The position numbers and the translations under genes are program-made. Below, one piece after another: positions 1 to 5,898 of a DNA stretch of 14,814 nt. The first letter of the stretch is position 1. Each line of letters opens with the position of its first letter. A model generated the notes under the pieces. The model did no database searches. It was not told the DNA's origin and saw only the letters and a program-made list of their open reading frames with translations. Origin of the DNA: Spirochaetaceae bacterium (lineage in GTDB: Bacteria; Spirochaetota; Spirochaetia; UBA9216); assembly GCA_028527945.1 (NCBI GenBank), contig JAQQAK010000145.1, positions 1-14,814 of the forward strand, given 5' to 3'.

Positions 1-108
1 GACTGTAATAATTATAAAGAAAAAGATTTTCTTCATTATATCTATCAGGAAATTGATACTTCAGATGTAACTCCAATGAAAAATCCCACACCAAAGTGGC
101 TTAGATAA
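1..108 (+). CDS. 3' end of an unrecognised protein gene (partial)
   Basis: Frame 1 is open from the first base of the window to a TAA at 106-108, giving the last 35 residues of a protein that begins outside the window. The tail is rich in charged and aromatic residues and ends PTPKWLR. I do not recognise the family, and 35 residues are too few to assign one. It converges with the HD-domain gene on the other strand, and its last codons lie inside the hairpin that probably terminates that gene. It could be a chance open frame, but the smooth codon use right up to the stop and the convergent arrangement favour a real gene end. Confidence 0.5.
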   Translation, partial: DCNNYKEKDFLHYIYQEIDTSDVTPMKNPTPKWLR

Positions 109-117
109 TTGGTGTGG
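79..117 (-). terminator. Intrinsic terminator of the HD-domain gene
   Basis: A perfect 9-bp inverted repeat (CCACACCAA at 86-94, TTGGTGTGG at 109-117, 14-base loop) lies 11 bases beyond the stop of the - strand gene. Read on the - strand, the hairpin is followed after GGA by five T residues (79-83), the layout of a rho-independent terminator. There is no T tract on the + strand side, so it serves the - strand. Confidence 0.6.
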
Positions 118-127
118 CAAACAATTA

Positions 128-733
128 TCAACCTTCCTTTAGCCAACCTTTTTCAACTGCCATTTTTACATTTTTGTTCAGGTAGTCCATAAATAAAGGA
201 TATTTTTCAACTGCCGGTGTGATTCTTGTAAGAACCTGTGAAGCCTTTATTCCATGTTCAAGCCACGAAATACCTTCTGTTGTGATATTTAATATAAAAG
301 GTTGAAATCTATCCATAAGATACGCGAAGTCTGCTTCTTGGGTTTTCCGCTCTTCAAATTCATGCCAAAGATTCATTATTTCTTTGCTGCTTTCTTCAGG
401 TAAAATACCAAATATTCTGTCTGCTGCTTTTTGTTCTCGTTCAGCCTTATCATTCTGAGCTGCTTCGTCAAAGAGATAGGTATCTCCTGCGTCAATCTCA
501 ACAAGATCATGAATAAGAACCATTTTTATGACTCTTAAAATATTTGTGCCTTCAGGGGCATATTCAGATAGAATCATTGCCATCATCGCTAAATGCCAGG
601 AATGTTCAGCGTCATTTTCTTTTCTTGATTTGTCTGTAATAGGTGTTTGTCTGAATATTGACTTAACTTTGTCTATTTCTCGGATAAAATCTAACTGCTT
701 TGTAAAATTTTCTAAATTATTCTGTGTGTCCAT
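128..733 (-). CDS. HD-domain phosphohydrolase (YfbR/HDDC2-like)
   Basis: A 201-residue protein of the HD_3 type, related to YfbR and HDDC2, which are metal-dependent 5'-nucleotidases acting on (deoxy)nucleoside monophosphates. The metal-site motifs are in the expected order: H44 in AEHSWH, the H75-D76 pair in LIHDLVEID, and a final Asp, D141, in LMDRFQP. There is no signal peptide or membrane segment, so it should be cytoplasmic. Length fits the family. The start is the only Met before residue 49, so it is well fixed even though no Shine-Dalgarno sequence precedes it; instead a -35/-10-like pair ends 5 bases upstream. It is transcribed divergently from the alpha/beta hydrolase. The HD fold and metal ligands are secure; the exact substrate is inferred from the family only. 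Confidence 0.85.
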   Translation of the reverse strand: MDTQNNLENFTKQLDFIREIDKVKSIFRQTPITDKSRKENDAEHSWHLAMMAMILSEYAPEGTNILRVIKMVLIHDLVEIDAGDTYLFDEAAQNDKAEREQKAADRIFGILPEESSKEIMNLWHEFEERKTQEADFAYLMDRFQPFILNITTEGISWLEHGIKASQVLTRITPAVEKYPLFMDYLNKNVKMAVEKGWLKEG

Positions 734-738
734 GTCCG

Positions 739-767
739 AGTTTATGTTATTGCCAAGGTTTCTTCAA
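739..767 (-). promoter_or_regulatory. Candidate promoter for the HD-domain gene, leaderless
   Basis: On the - strand TTGAAG (767-762), a 17-base spacer and TAAACT (744-739) resemble a sigma-70 promoter, each box matching consensus at 4 of 6. Only 5 bases separate the -10 box from the ATG, so transcription would begin at or next to the start codon. The match is imperfect and in AT-rich DNA could be chance. Confidence 0.35.
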
Positions 768-773
768 GCTGTC

Positions 774-802
774 TTGTAAACTTTTTGTGTTAATGCCAGA
801 AT
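774..802 (+). promoter_or_regulatory. Candidate promoter for the alpha/beta hydrolase
   Basis: TTGTAA (774-779), 17 bases, CAGAAT (797-802) is a weak sigma-70-like pair, 4 of 6 in each box. It sits back to back with the divergent promoter of the HD gene. The GTG at 808 begins 5 bases after it and the ATG at 820 begins 17 bases after it, so the leader would be absent or very short. Confidence 0.25.
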
Positions 803-819
803 AATTAGTGCTTTTTTTT

Positions 820-1923
820 ATGGAGTTTGTATTGGGAAAAATCTTTTTCAAAATTTTAAGAATTATTTTAGCTGTATTGGTGCTTTTGCTTTTAGTCTTT
901 TCAGTCATAAAATTGGTTCAGATTTTGCGTTATAAAATTAAGACTGAAAATGGTATTCAGGAATCTTCGTATATTAAAATAGGAGATATTGAACAGTTTA
1001 TTCGTATACGCGGAGAGAATACTGATAATCCGATTGTCCTGTTTATTCATGGCGGCCCAGGTTTTCCTATTGGGTACCTTAGCTATATTTTTCAAGCAGA
1101 TCTTGAAGATTCTTATACATTTGTACAATGGGATCAAAGAAACTGCGGAAGAACATATTACAGAAATAAAGATAAGAAAACTGTTTTATCGCATCAGGTA
1201 ATGATGCAAGATCTCGATGAGTTAGTTGATTACCTTTTGCGGAGGTTTGATAAACAAAAAATTATTATAATGGGACAATCTTGGGGAACTGTTCTTGGTC
1301 TTGAATATGCCTCTATCAACCCAGACAAGGTTTTATCCTATGTAGGAGTTGGGCAGGTTGTTGATTTTGACCTTGGTAAGATAGAAGCCGCAAAAGCGGC
1401 TATTTCTATGATTGAAAGCAAATCTCATTCTGAAGGTTCAGACGAGGATAAAAAGACACTTGAGCAGGCTATCAGTTTATTTGAGACTGAAAAGAATATA
1501 TCAGATATAGATATCTCAAATCTTGAGACGATGATTGTTACCTCTCTAAAGTACTTGAAAGGAGACAAAGAAAGCGGCGCTATTAAGTTGATTTCGATGG
1601 GGCTATTTTCTCCTGTATCAAATCTTCAGGATCTTAAATGGTTTTTGATAGCCGGAAATACAAAAGCTATTTTCACTCATGAAGAACCTCTTGTACAGTA
1701 TATGTATTACGAATTTGATGCTTATAAGCTTTACAAAGATTTTGATGTTCCTGTTTTTTTCATTTCGGGCGACTCTGATTGGATTACACCCTATACGATG
1801 GTTAAAGAGTACTCTGAGTATATTAATGCTCCCAAGAAGAACTTTGTATTAATAAATGGAGCAGGGCATACCCCATTTCTCGATTTACCGGATAATTTTA
1901 ATAAGGTCTTTAAATCATATTGA
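820..1923 (+). CDS. Membrane-anchored alpha/beta hydrolase (peptidase S33, proline iminopeptidase-like)
   Basis: A 367-residue serine hydrolase of the alpha/beta fold. An N-terminal hydrophobic segment (about residues 10-36) should anchor it in the cytoplasmic membrane or act as an uncleaved signal. The catalytic domain then shows the oxyanion-hole motif HGGPG (77-81), the DQRNCGR motif (105-111) typical of proline iminopeptidases, the nucleophile elbow GQSWG with Ser154, an acid in GDSD (Asp320) and the catalytic His350 in GAGH. This motif set is characteristic of the S33 family, which removes N-terminal residues from peptides or cleaves esters; the true substrate is unknown. The start is uncertain: I chose ATG 820, but an in-frame GTG at 808 would add four residues, and neither has a Shine-Dalgarno sequence. 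The next gene is over 300 bases away, so it is probably transcribed alone. Confidence 0.85.
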   Translation: MEFVLGKIFFKILRIILAVLVLLLLVFSVIKLVQILRYKIKTENGIQESSYIKIGDIEQFIRIRGENTDNPIVLFIHGGPGFPIGYLSYIFQADLEDSYTFVQWDQRNCGRTYYRNKDKKTVLSHQVMMQDLDELVDYLLRRFDKQKIIIMGQSWGTVLGLEYASINPDKVLSYVGVGQVVDFDLGKIEAAKAAISMIESKSHSEGSDEDKKTLEQAISLFETEKNISDIDISNLETMIVTSLKYLKGDKESGAIKLISMGLFSPVSNLQDLKWFLIAGNTKAIFTHEEPLVQYMYYEFDAYKLYKDFDVPVFFISGDSDWITPYTMVKEYSEYINAPKKNFVLINGAGHTPFLDLPDNFNKVFKSY

Positions 1924-1956
1924 AGAGTTTGTACTTTATAATATTGGTTTATTCGC

Positions 1957-2040
1957 CGGGAAGGTTTAATACCCCGCAGTTCTACTGCGGAATCTTCTAT
2001 TTGGAAAGAGTATTTTTGTGTTGGGTATAAAACCTGACCG
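1957..2040. repeat. REP-like palindromic element 1 (nested inverted repeats)
   Basis: The outer arms 1957-1974 and 2023-2040 are inverted copies matching at 15 of 18 positions, including the core GGTTTAATACCC / GGGTATAAAACC. Directly beside the left arm, overlapping it by one base, is a perfect short hairpin, CCGCAGT-TCT-ACTGCGG (1974-1990). No T tract follows, so it is not a normal terminator. The compact GC-rich palindrome in AT-rich intergenic DNA resembles REP/BIME repeats or a small non-autonomous mobile element. Whether other copies exist cannot be seen from this window. Confidence 0.45.
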
Positions 2041-2060
2041 TCTAAACCCATTCCTTGCAG

Positions 2061-2101
2061 AACCAACCATACTTCGGAGCTCTGCTCCGGAGTGGTTGAT
2101 T
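2061..2101. repeat. REP-like palindromic element 2 (long hairpin)
   Basis: A second hairpin: ACTTCGGAGC (2071-2080), loop TCT, GCTCCGGAGT (2084-2093) pairs along 10 bp with one G-T pair. After a two-base bulge the stem continues with AACCAACC (2061-2068) against GGTTGATT (2094-2101), one mismatch. The loop is again TCT, as in the hairpin at 1974-1990, which suggests the two belong to one repeat family. No T tract follows on either side, so a terminator role is not supported. Confidence 0.45.
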
Positions 2102-2116
2102 AAAGAATAAGCCTTC

Positions 2117-2147
2117 TGGAGAGAGCTCTAATTTTATTATATAATAA
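2117..2147 (+). promoter_or_regulatory. Candidate promoter and overlapping palindrome for the nitroreductase operon
   Basis: TGGAGA (2117-2122, 4 of 6), a 17-base spacer and a perfect TATAAT (2140-2145) form a possible promoter about 87 bases before the ATG. The -10 box lies in a perfect 14-base palindrome, TTATTATATAATAA (2134-2147), which could be an operator or simply reflect AT richness. The rest of the 1924-2231 gap, apart from the two palindromic elements, shows nothing else I can name. Confidence 0.35.
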
Positions 2148-2231
2148 CACTCTCTTAGGAATCTTCTCCAAGCTTTAGACTTTTTTAGGTTTGTGAAGAT
2201 TTCCTATCTATATATTTTTTGGGAGGAATAC

Positions 2232-2753
2232 ATGGATTTTTTCGAAGTTGTAAAAAATCGTTATAGTTACAGAAAAACACTGGAGACATCTCCTCTGCCA
2301 ATTGAAGATTTAAAGAAGATTGTTCAAGCTGGATTGGATGCTCCTTCCGGGAAGAATGGTCAGACTACAGGTTTTATTATAATTACTAATCCTGAAATAA
2401 TTGCCAAGATTCATGATATCCCGGGAGGGAACATTGCAACAACAACCGCGCCTGCATTTATAGCTTGCCATATCGCAAAAGAGCCGGTTCCTATTTATCA
2501 AGGTAATAGTTTTGATATCGAGGATTGCGCGGCTGCTACACAAAATATTTTGCTTGCGGCTACAGCTCTTGGTTACAATACAGTTTGGGTAGACGGCTGG
2601 TTAAGATCTGAGAACAGGGCTGAAATAATAGGTGAATTATGCGGTCTTGAATCTGACAGAATTATAAGAATACTGATTCCGGTAGGGAAGGCTACTGCAT
2701 CTCAGAGAAGACCTGAAAAAAAAGGCTTTGATGAGAGAGTTAGTATAGTCTGA
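2232..2753 (+). CDS. Nitroreductase-family FMN oxidoreductase
   Basis: A 173-residue protein of the small nitroreductase family: homodimeric FMN enzymes that use NAD(P)H to reduce nitro compounds, quinones or related electrophiles in the cytoplasm. The N-terminus DFFEVVKNRYSYRK carries the Arg pair (R10, R14) of the FMN-phosphate site, and APSGKNGQ (37-44) is the second conserved flavin-contact segment. The central CAAATQNILLAATALGYNTVW helix region and the closing IPVGKA segment are typical. The start is chosen at ATG 2232 because GGGAGGA (2221-2227) is an excellent Shine-Dalgarno sequence; the reading frame is open to a GTG at 2193, which would add 13 residues lacking family similarity. Only 12 bases separate it from the next gene, so the two are almost surely co-transcribed. 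The physiological substrate is not evident. Confidence 0.88.
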   Translation: MDFFEVVKNRYSYRKTLETSPLPIEDLKKIVQAGLDAPSGKNGQTTGFIIITNPEIIAKIHDIPGGNIATTTAPAFIACHIAKEPVPIYQGNSFDIEDCAAATQNILLAATALGYNTVWVDGWLRSENRAEIIGELCGLESDRIIRILIPVGKATASQRRPEKKGFDERVSIV

Positions 2754-2765
2754 GAGGAGAATAAA

Positions 2766-3488
2766 ATGGAACTTTTACAATTCCCTTATGGTTCAGACGG
2801 CAACCTTGCTTATCTCCTTTGGGATGGTGTTGAGGCTGCCGCAATTGACGGCGGCGCGGTAGAGGATATCCTTGATTCTATTAAGGAAAGAGGCCTTACT
2901 CTTAAATATGTTTTAAATACTCATGATCATTATGACCACATTCCGGGGAACGCGCGGCTTTTAAAAGAATCTGATGCTGTGTTTTATACTCCAGCAGAAG
3001 CCTGTTCTGCTGAAATTAAATTGGGTTCTGAAATTATTGGGACAATAAAAACTCCTGGACATACTAAAGATTCTATTGTTTTTACTTTTTATATGAACGG
3101 AAGGCCTTGTCTTCTTTCAGGAGATACCATTTTTAATGGAACAGTAGGTAACTGTTATACCAAAGATTATAAGCTTTATTTTTCTTCTATAGAAAAACTT
3201 TTAAAACTTGCGTCGGACACATGTATTTTTGCCGGGCATGATATTGTTGATTATACCACTGGTGTTGTTAATGAGCTTGAACCAGGCAATGCTTTTCTTT
3301 CTGCTTATAAAAATAAATGTCTTGAAAGACCGCTTTTTACAACTCTTGAACAAGAGTTAAAGGTTAATCCATTTATACGGTATAATGATCCTTTGCTTGA
3401 TGAATTACGAAAAAAGCTTTCAAAAGAAAAGAATATGCCTATTGATACTCCTTATGAAAAGTGGCGTATTTTAATGACTATTCACTAA
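2766..3488 (+). CDS. Metallo-beta-lactamase-fold hydrolase, glyoxalase II-like
   Basis: A 240-residue protein with the full dinuclear metal site of the fold: THDHYDH (H53, H55, D57, H58), H99 in TPGHTKDS, D120 in SGDTIF and H158 in AGHD. Spacing follows the hydroxyacylglutathione hydrolase (glyoxalase II) branch, and the C-terminal NPFIRYNDP segment resembles the NPFLR region of that family, which hydrolyses thioesters such as S-lactoylglutathione. Another acyl-thioester is possible, since glutathione use by this organism is unknown. The start follows a clear Shine-Dalgarno sequence (GAGGAG, 2754-2759) located in the 12-base gap after the nitroreductase. Both enzymes would fit an operon handling reactive aldehydes and electrophiles. 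Its TAA shares two bases with the TAG of the convergent regulator gene. Confidence 0.85.
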   Translation: MELLQFPYGSDGNLAYLLWDGVEAAAIDGGAVEDILDSIKERGLTLKYVLNTHDHYDHIPGNARLLKESDAVFYTPAEACSAEIKLGSEIIGTIKTPGHTKDSIVFTFYMNGRPCLLSGDTIFNGTVGNCYTKDYKLYFSSIEKLLKLASDTCIFAGHDIVDYTTGVVNELEPGNAFLSAYKNKCLERPLFTTLEQELKVNPFIRYNDPLLDELRKKLSKEKNMPIDTPYEKWRILMTIH

Positions 3489-4162
3489 GATATTTTTTCT
3501 CCGGGTTCAAAAAGCACCTTGCTAGAGCCTTCTGTAATTAAGGGGGCTGCAAGTTTTTTAAGAATATTATCATCAGCTATAGAATATTTCCCGCCAATAT
3601 TTCTAATCCCTCCCTTATCAGTTATAGTTTTTAGATTTCTGGTAAGATGACGGTAGCTGCATCCCATCCATTCTGATAATTGAGAAAGACTTTGAGCCTT
3701 TAAATCTGGATCTGTAAAAGTTAAGAAGTAATGAGCAAGCCGTGCCTCAAGGCTATAGTGTGAGTTAACTGCTTCTGCCACAGAGTTCTCATGTAGTTTT
3801 CGGGCTATTCCCTTTGAAAGAGTAAATAAAAATTCAGCATTAGCTTGAATGCTATTTCTTATATCCTCCATCGGAATTGAAAGTGTTTTAGCTTCTTTTA
3901 TGCATTGTACTGAGCAAGAAGCCTCTTCGCTTCCAAGAAAAACTTCTACATCACCAATTATAGACCCTGGGAGATAAATTCTGTAAAGAATATTACGACC
4001 ATTGCCAAGAGTTCTGAAAACACTGAACTGACCAGATATGACCAGGTTAAGAGAGTTTATTTCTTCATCCTCTCTGCATATATATTCTTTTTTTCTCCAA
4101 TTTATTTCTTTTACTGTTGAATAATTTAAAAAATAATCTTGAATTTTTATTTTTGTGGACAT
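3485..4162 (-). CDS. Crp/Fnr-family transcriptional regulator, YeiL-like
   Basis: A 225-residue DNA-binding regulator. Residues about 20-110 form the cyclic-nucleotide-binding-type beta barrel (GQFSVFRTLGNGR ... PGSIIGDVEVFLG), followed by the dimer helix (about 110-150) and a Crp-type helix-turn-helix at about 158-177 (SLSQLSEWMGCSYRHL). The YRHL recognition-helix motif and a short tail after the helix-turn-helix resemble E. coli YeiL. The usual cAMP-binding cassette is not obvious, so the signal is unknown; Cys29, Cys83, Cys87 and Cys168 could support redox or metal sensing, which is inference. AGGA lies 5 bases before the ATG as a Shine-Dalgarno site. It is divergent from the SDR-transporter operon across 61 bases, the classic position for autoregulation and control of the neighbours. 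It overlaps the preceding convergent gene at the stop codons. Confidence 0.85.
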   Translation of the reverse strand: MSTKIKIQDYFLNYSTVKEINWRKKEYICREDEEINSLNLVISGQFSVFRTLGNGRNILYRIYLPGSIIGDVEVFLGSEEASCSVQCIKEAKTLSIPMEDIRNSIQANAEFLFTLSKGIARKLHENSVAEAVNSHYSLEARLAHYFLTFTDPDLKAQSLSQLSEWMGCSYRHLTRNLKTITDKGGIRNIGGKYSIADDNILKKLAAPLITEGSSKVLFEPGEKIS

Positions 4163-4182
4163 ATGTCCTACCTTCTTCTGTT

Positions 4183-4213
4183 ATTATAGAATAGCATATA
4201 ATTAATATTTAAT
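4183..4213. promoter_or_regulatory. Divergent promoter/operator between regulator and SDR operon
   Basis: In the 61-base gap, ATTATA (4183-4188) and TATAAT (4197-4202) form an inverted repeat with 8-base spacing. The first is a perfect -10 box for the leftward regulator gene and the second a perfect -10 for the rightward SDR operon, so the two promoters face away from each other and nearly abut. Clear -35 boxes are missing, as expected for promoters that need an activator. A second inverted repeat, ATTAA-TAT-TTAAT (4201-4213), overlaps the right-hand -10 box and could be an operator. Confidence 0.4.
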
Positions 4214-4223
4214 GGAGGAAACC

Positions 4224-4949
4224 ATGAAAACAGCAATTATTACCGGAGCTTCCCGCGGTATAGGCCGGGCAATTGCAAGATCTCTGGCTGAGCTTGGCTG
4301 CGATCTTTTTCTTACCGGAAGGAATGAAGAGGAACTTTACAAGACTCGGGAACTTATTCTAAGCCAGCCAGGAGCCAAGACTGATAACAAGATTGTTATT
4401 TACCCTCGCGATCTAACTGAGCTTGAATCCATTGATAACTTGTTTGTGGCTTTTGAAAAATCTTTTAACAATCTGGATATTCTTGTAAACAATGCGGGAA
4501 TAGCTTATTCGAGAGTTTTTGGAGAGTATAATATTGATGATTGGAATAGGGTTATGAATATAAATGCCCGTGCTCCATTTTTTCTAATGCAGAAAGCTGT
4601 ACCTTTTCTTGAAAAGGCGGATCCTGGTTTTATAATAAATATTTGTTCTGTTGTTTCTCAAAAAGGTTATGCTGAACAGTCTTTATATACCGCTTCAAAG
4701 CATGCACTGTACGGAATTACAAAGGCTGTTGCTAAAGACTTACAAAATAAAAATATCAGAGTTCATGCAATTCTCCCCGGCGGGGTAGATACTGATATGG
4801 TCAAAGCTGTAAGACCTGATATTGATACTTCTGAAATGATCACTCCAGAAGAAATTGCTGAAACTATAACATTTCTATTAAAAATGAATGGAAATGCTGT
4901 TATAGATGAAATCTCTATTCGTAGAAAAACTAAATTACCATGGGCGTAA
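4224..4949 (+). CDS. Short-chain dehydrogenase/reductase (FabG-like SDR)
   Basis: A 241-residue classical SDR, a cytoplasmic NAD(P)H-dependent oxidoreductase. It shows the cofactor motif TGASRGIG (7-14), NNAG (89-92), and the catalytic set N114, S142, Y155 and K159 (YTASK). Arg33 in TGRN at the end of the second strand suggests NADP preference. Length is normal for the family. The start is ATG 4224, placed 5 bases after GGAGG (4214-4218); an in-frame ATG at 4212 would lie on top of that Shine-Dalgarno site and is rejected. SDRs of this type include 3-oxoacyl-ACP reductases and sugar or alcohol dehydrogenases; with no other fatty-acid genes nearby, a role in fatty-acid synthesis is not supported. 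It is the first gene of an operon with a membrane transporter and faces a Crp/Fnr regulator. Confidence 0.85.
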   Translation: MKTAIITGASRGIGRAIARSLAELGCDLFLTGRNEEELYKTRELILSQPGAKTDNKIVIYPRDLTELESIDNLFVAFEKSFNNLDILVNNAGIAYSRVFGEYNIDDWNRVMNINARAPFFLMQKAVPFLEKADPGFIINICSVVSQKGYAEQSLYTASKHALYGITKAVAKDLQNKNIRVHAILPGGVDTDMVKAVRPDIDTSEMITPEEIAETITFLLKMNGNAVIDEISIRRKTKLPWA

Positions 4950-4958
4950 AAAACTGAG

Positions 4959-5861
4959 ATGTTTATTGTTCTATCTGTATTAAGCGGCTTTCTTGTTACT
5001 ATCATGATTAACTTTAATGGCCTTCTTCAGACTGCTGTAGGAGGAACAACGGCTTTACTATGTATACATGTTTGTGGGCTGTTGGGAGCTTTGTTGTTTT
5101 TTCTTATTACCGGCAGGCGTTTGAAAGGGGAGTCTTCAAGAAAGCCAGCATTTTACTGCCTCTTGGCCGGTACTATAGGAGCTACTGCTACCTTTTTTCA
5201 GAGTATATCTTTTCAAAAAGGCGGAATATTGCTTTCGTTAAGCGGTTCTCTGGCTGGTCAGATTCTTGCGGCATCAGTTACTGAAAGTTTCTATAAAGGT
5301 GATAGACAAAAATCTCCTATTTTTCAACGGGTAATAGCACCGGCTTTACTTATTCCTGGTTCTTTTATAATAGGGCATAAAGCTGGAGCCTCGTTTTTCT
5401 GGATTATTCTTTCATGGCTGCCTGGCATTATTTTAATGGTTCAGCAGACAATGAATTCAAAAAATACTGCTTATTACGGAACTCCCAAAACAATTATATT
5501 TAATTTTACTTCGGCTTTAATTTTAATAACTCCATTATTTTTGTTTTCATCAGGTTCTGATTTGATTTCAGAGCATATTGTCAATAAGTGGACAACTCTA
5601 TCAACTTTACCATGGTATGTTGTTGCTGGCGGTGGTTTGATAGGAGTCTTTTCAACAGGCTTTATTGCATTTCTTTTATTAAAAGCCCCTGCTTTGGTTG
5701 TCAGTCTTGGAATTTATTCGGGAGAATTGTTTTCAGGCGTTCTTCTTGATCTTTTTACAGGGCACTCTATTGCAATTGAAAAGATTATTGGAATTCTTTT
5801 AATTGTTGCCGGACTCGGAGCTGGAAAGATTAATTTCAAGAAAGAGGCTATTAAAGAGTAA
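4959..5861 (+). CDS. DMT-superfamily transporter, tandem DUF606 (YdcZ-like)
   Basis: A 300-residue, very hydrophobic inner-membrane protein with about ten predicted helices. It opens with FIVLSVLSGFLVTIMINFNGLL, which matches the start of DUF606/YdcZ proteins, and a similar pattern recurs in the second half (VVAGGGLIGVFSTGFIAFLLL). Single-domain YdcZ proteins have about 150 residues, so this is the fused, double-length form, consistent with the internal pseudo-symmetry of drug/metabolite transporters. The substrate is unknown. It starts 9 bases after the SDR stop with no strong Shine-Dalgarno site, so translation probably depends on coupling to the SDR. Its 3' end contributes one arm of a terminator shared with the convergent nicotinamidase gene. 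Confidence 0.8.
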   Translation: MFIVLSVLSGFLVTIMINFNGLLQTAVGGTTALLCIHVCGLLGALLFFLITGRRLKGESSRKPAFYCLLAGTIGATATFFQSISFQKGGILLSLSGSLAGQILAASVTESFYKGDRQKSPIFQRVIAPALLIPGSFIIGHKAGASFFWIILSWLPGIILMVQQTMNSKNTAYYGTPKTIIFNFTSALILITPLFLFSSGSDLISEHIVNKWTTLSTLPWYVVAGGGLIGVFSTGFIAFLLLKAPALVVSLGIYSGELFSGVLLDLFTGHSIAIEKIIGILLIVAGLGAGKINFKKEAIKE

Positions 5862-5895
5862 GCTGGTAAAAAGTATTCTTTTTGAGCCTCTTTTT
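5841..5895. terminator. Bidirectional terminator between DMT transporter and nicotinamidase
   Basis: AAAGAGGCT (5841-5849) pairs with AGCCTCTTT (5885-5893), the right arm running into five T residues and further T-rich sequence. An inner hairpin, AAAAAG-TATT-CTTTTT (5868-5883), lies in the loop. The left arm is inside the last codons of the transporter and the right arm lies just before the stop of the convergent pncA, so the structure can end both transcripts. Confidence 0.55.
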
Positions 5896-5898
5896 ATC

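Noticed and set aside
1791..2066. Open - strand frame overlapping the hydrolase 3' end and the palindromic region
   Set aside because: It lies opposite conserved catalytic sequence and runs through repeat DNA, with no family similarity; a shadow frame.
2191..2216. Promoter-like TTGTGA and TATATT just before the nitroreductase
   Set aside because: Spacing is only 14 bases and transcription would start within the Shine-Dalgarno sequence; the site at 2117-2145 fits better.
3341..3358. Inverted repeat AACTCTTG-AA-CAAGAGTT inside the glyoxalase-like gene
   Set aside because: It is fully inside coding sequence encoding a plain Leu-Glu-Gln-Glu-Leu stretch, has no T tract, and nothing suggests an operator there.
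4212..4223. Earlier in-frame ATG for the SDR
   Set aside because: It coincides with the GGAGG ribosome-binding site of the ATG at 4224, and the added residues are not part of the SDR fold.
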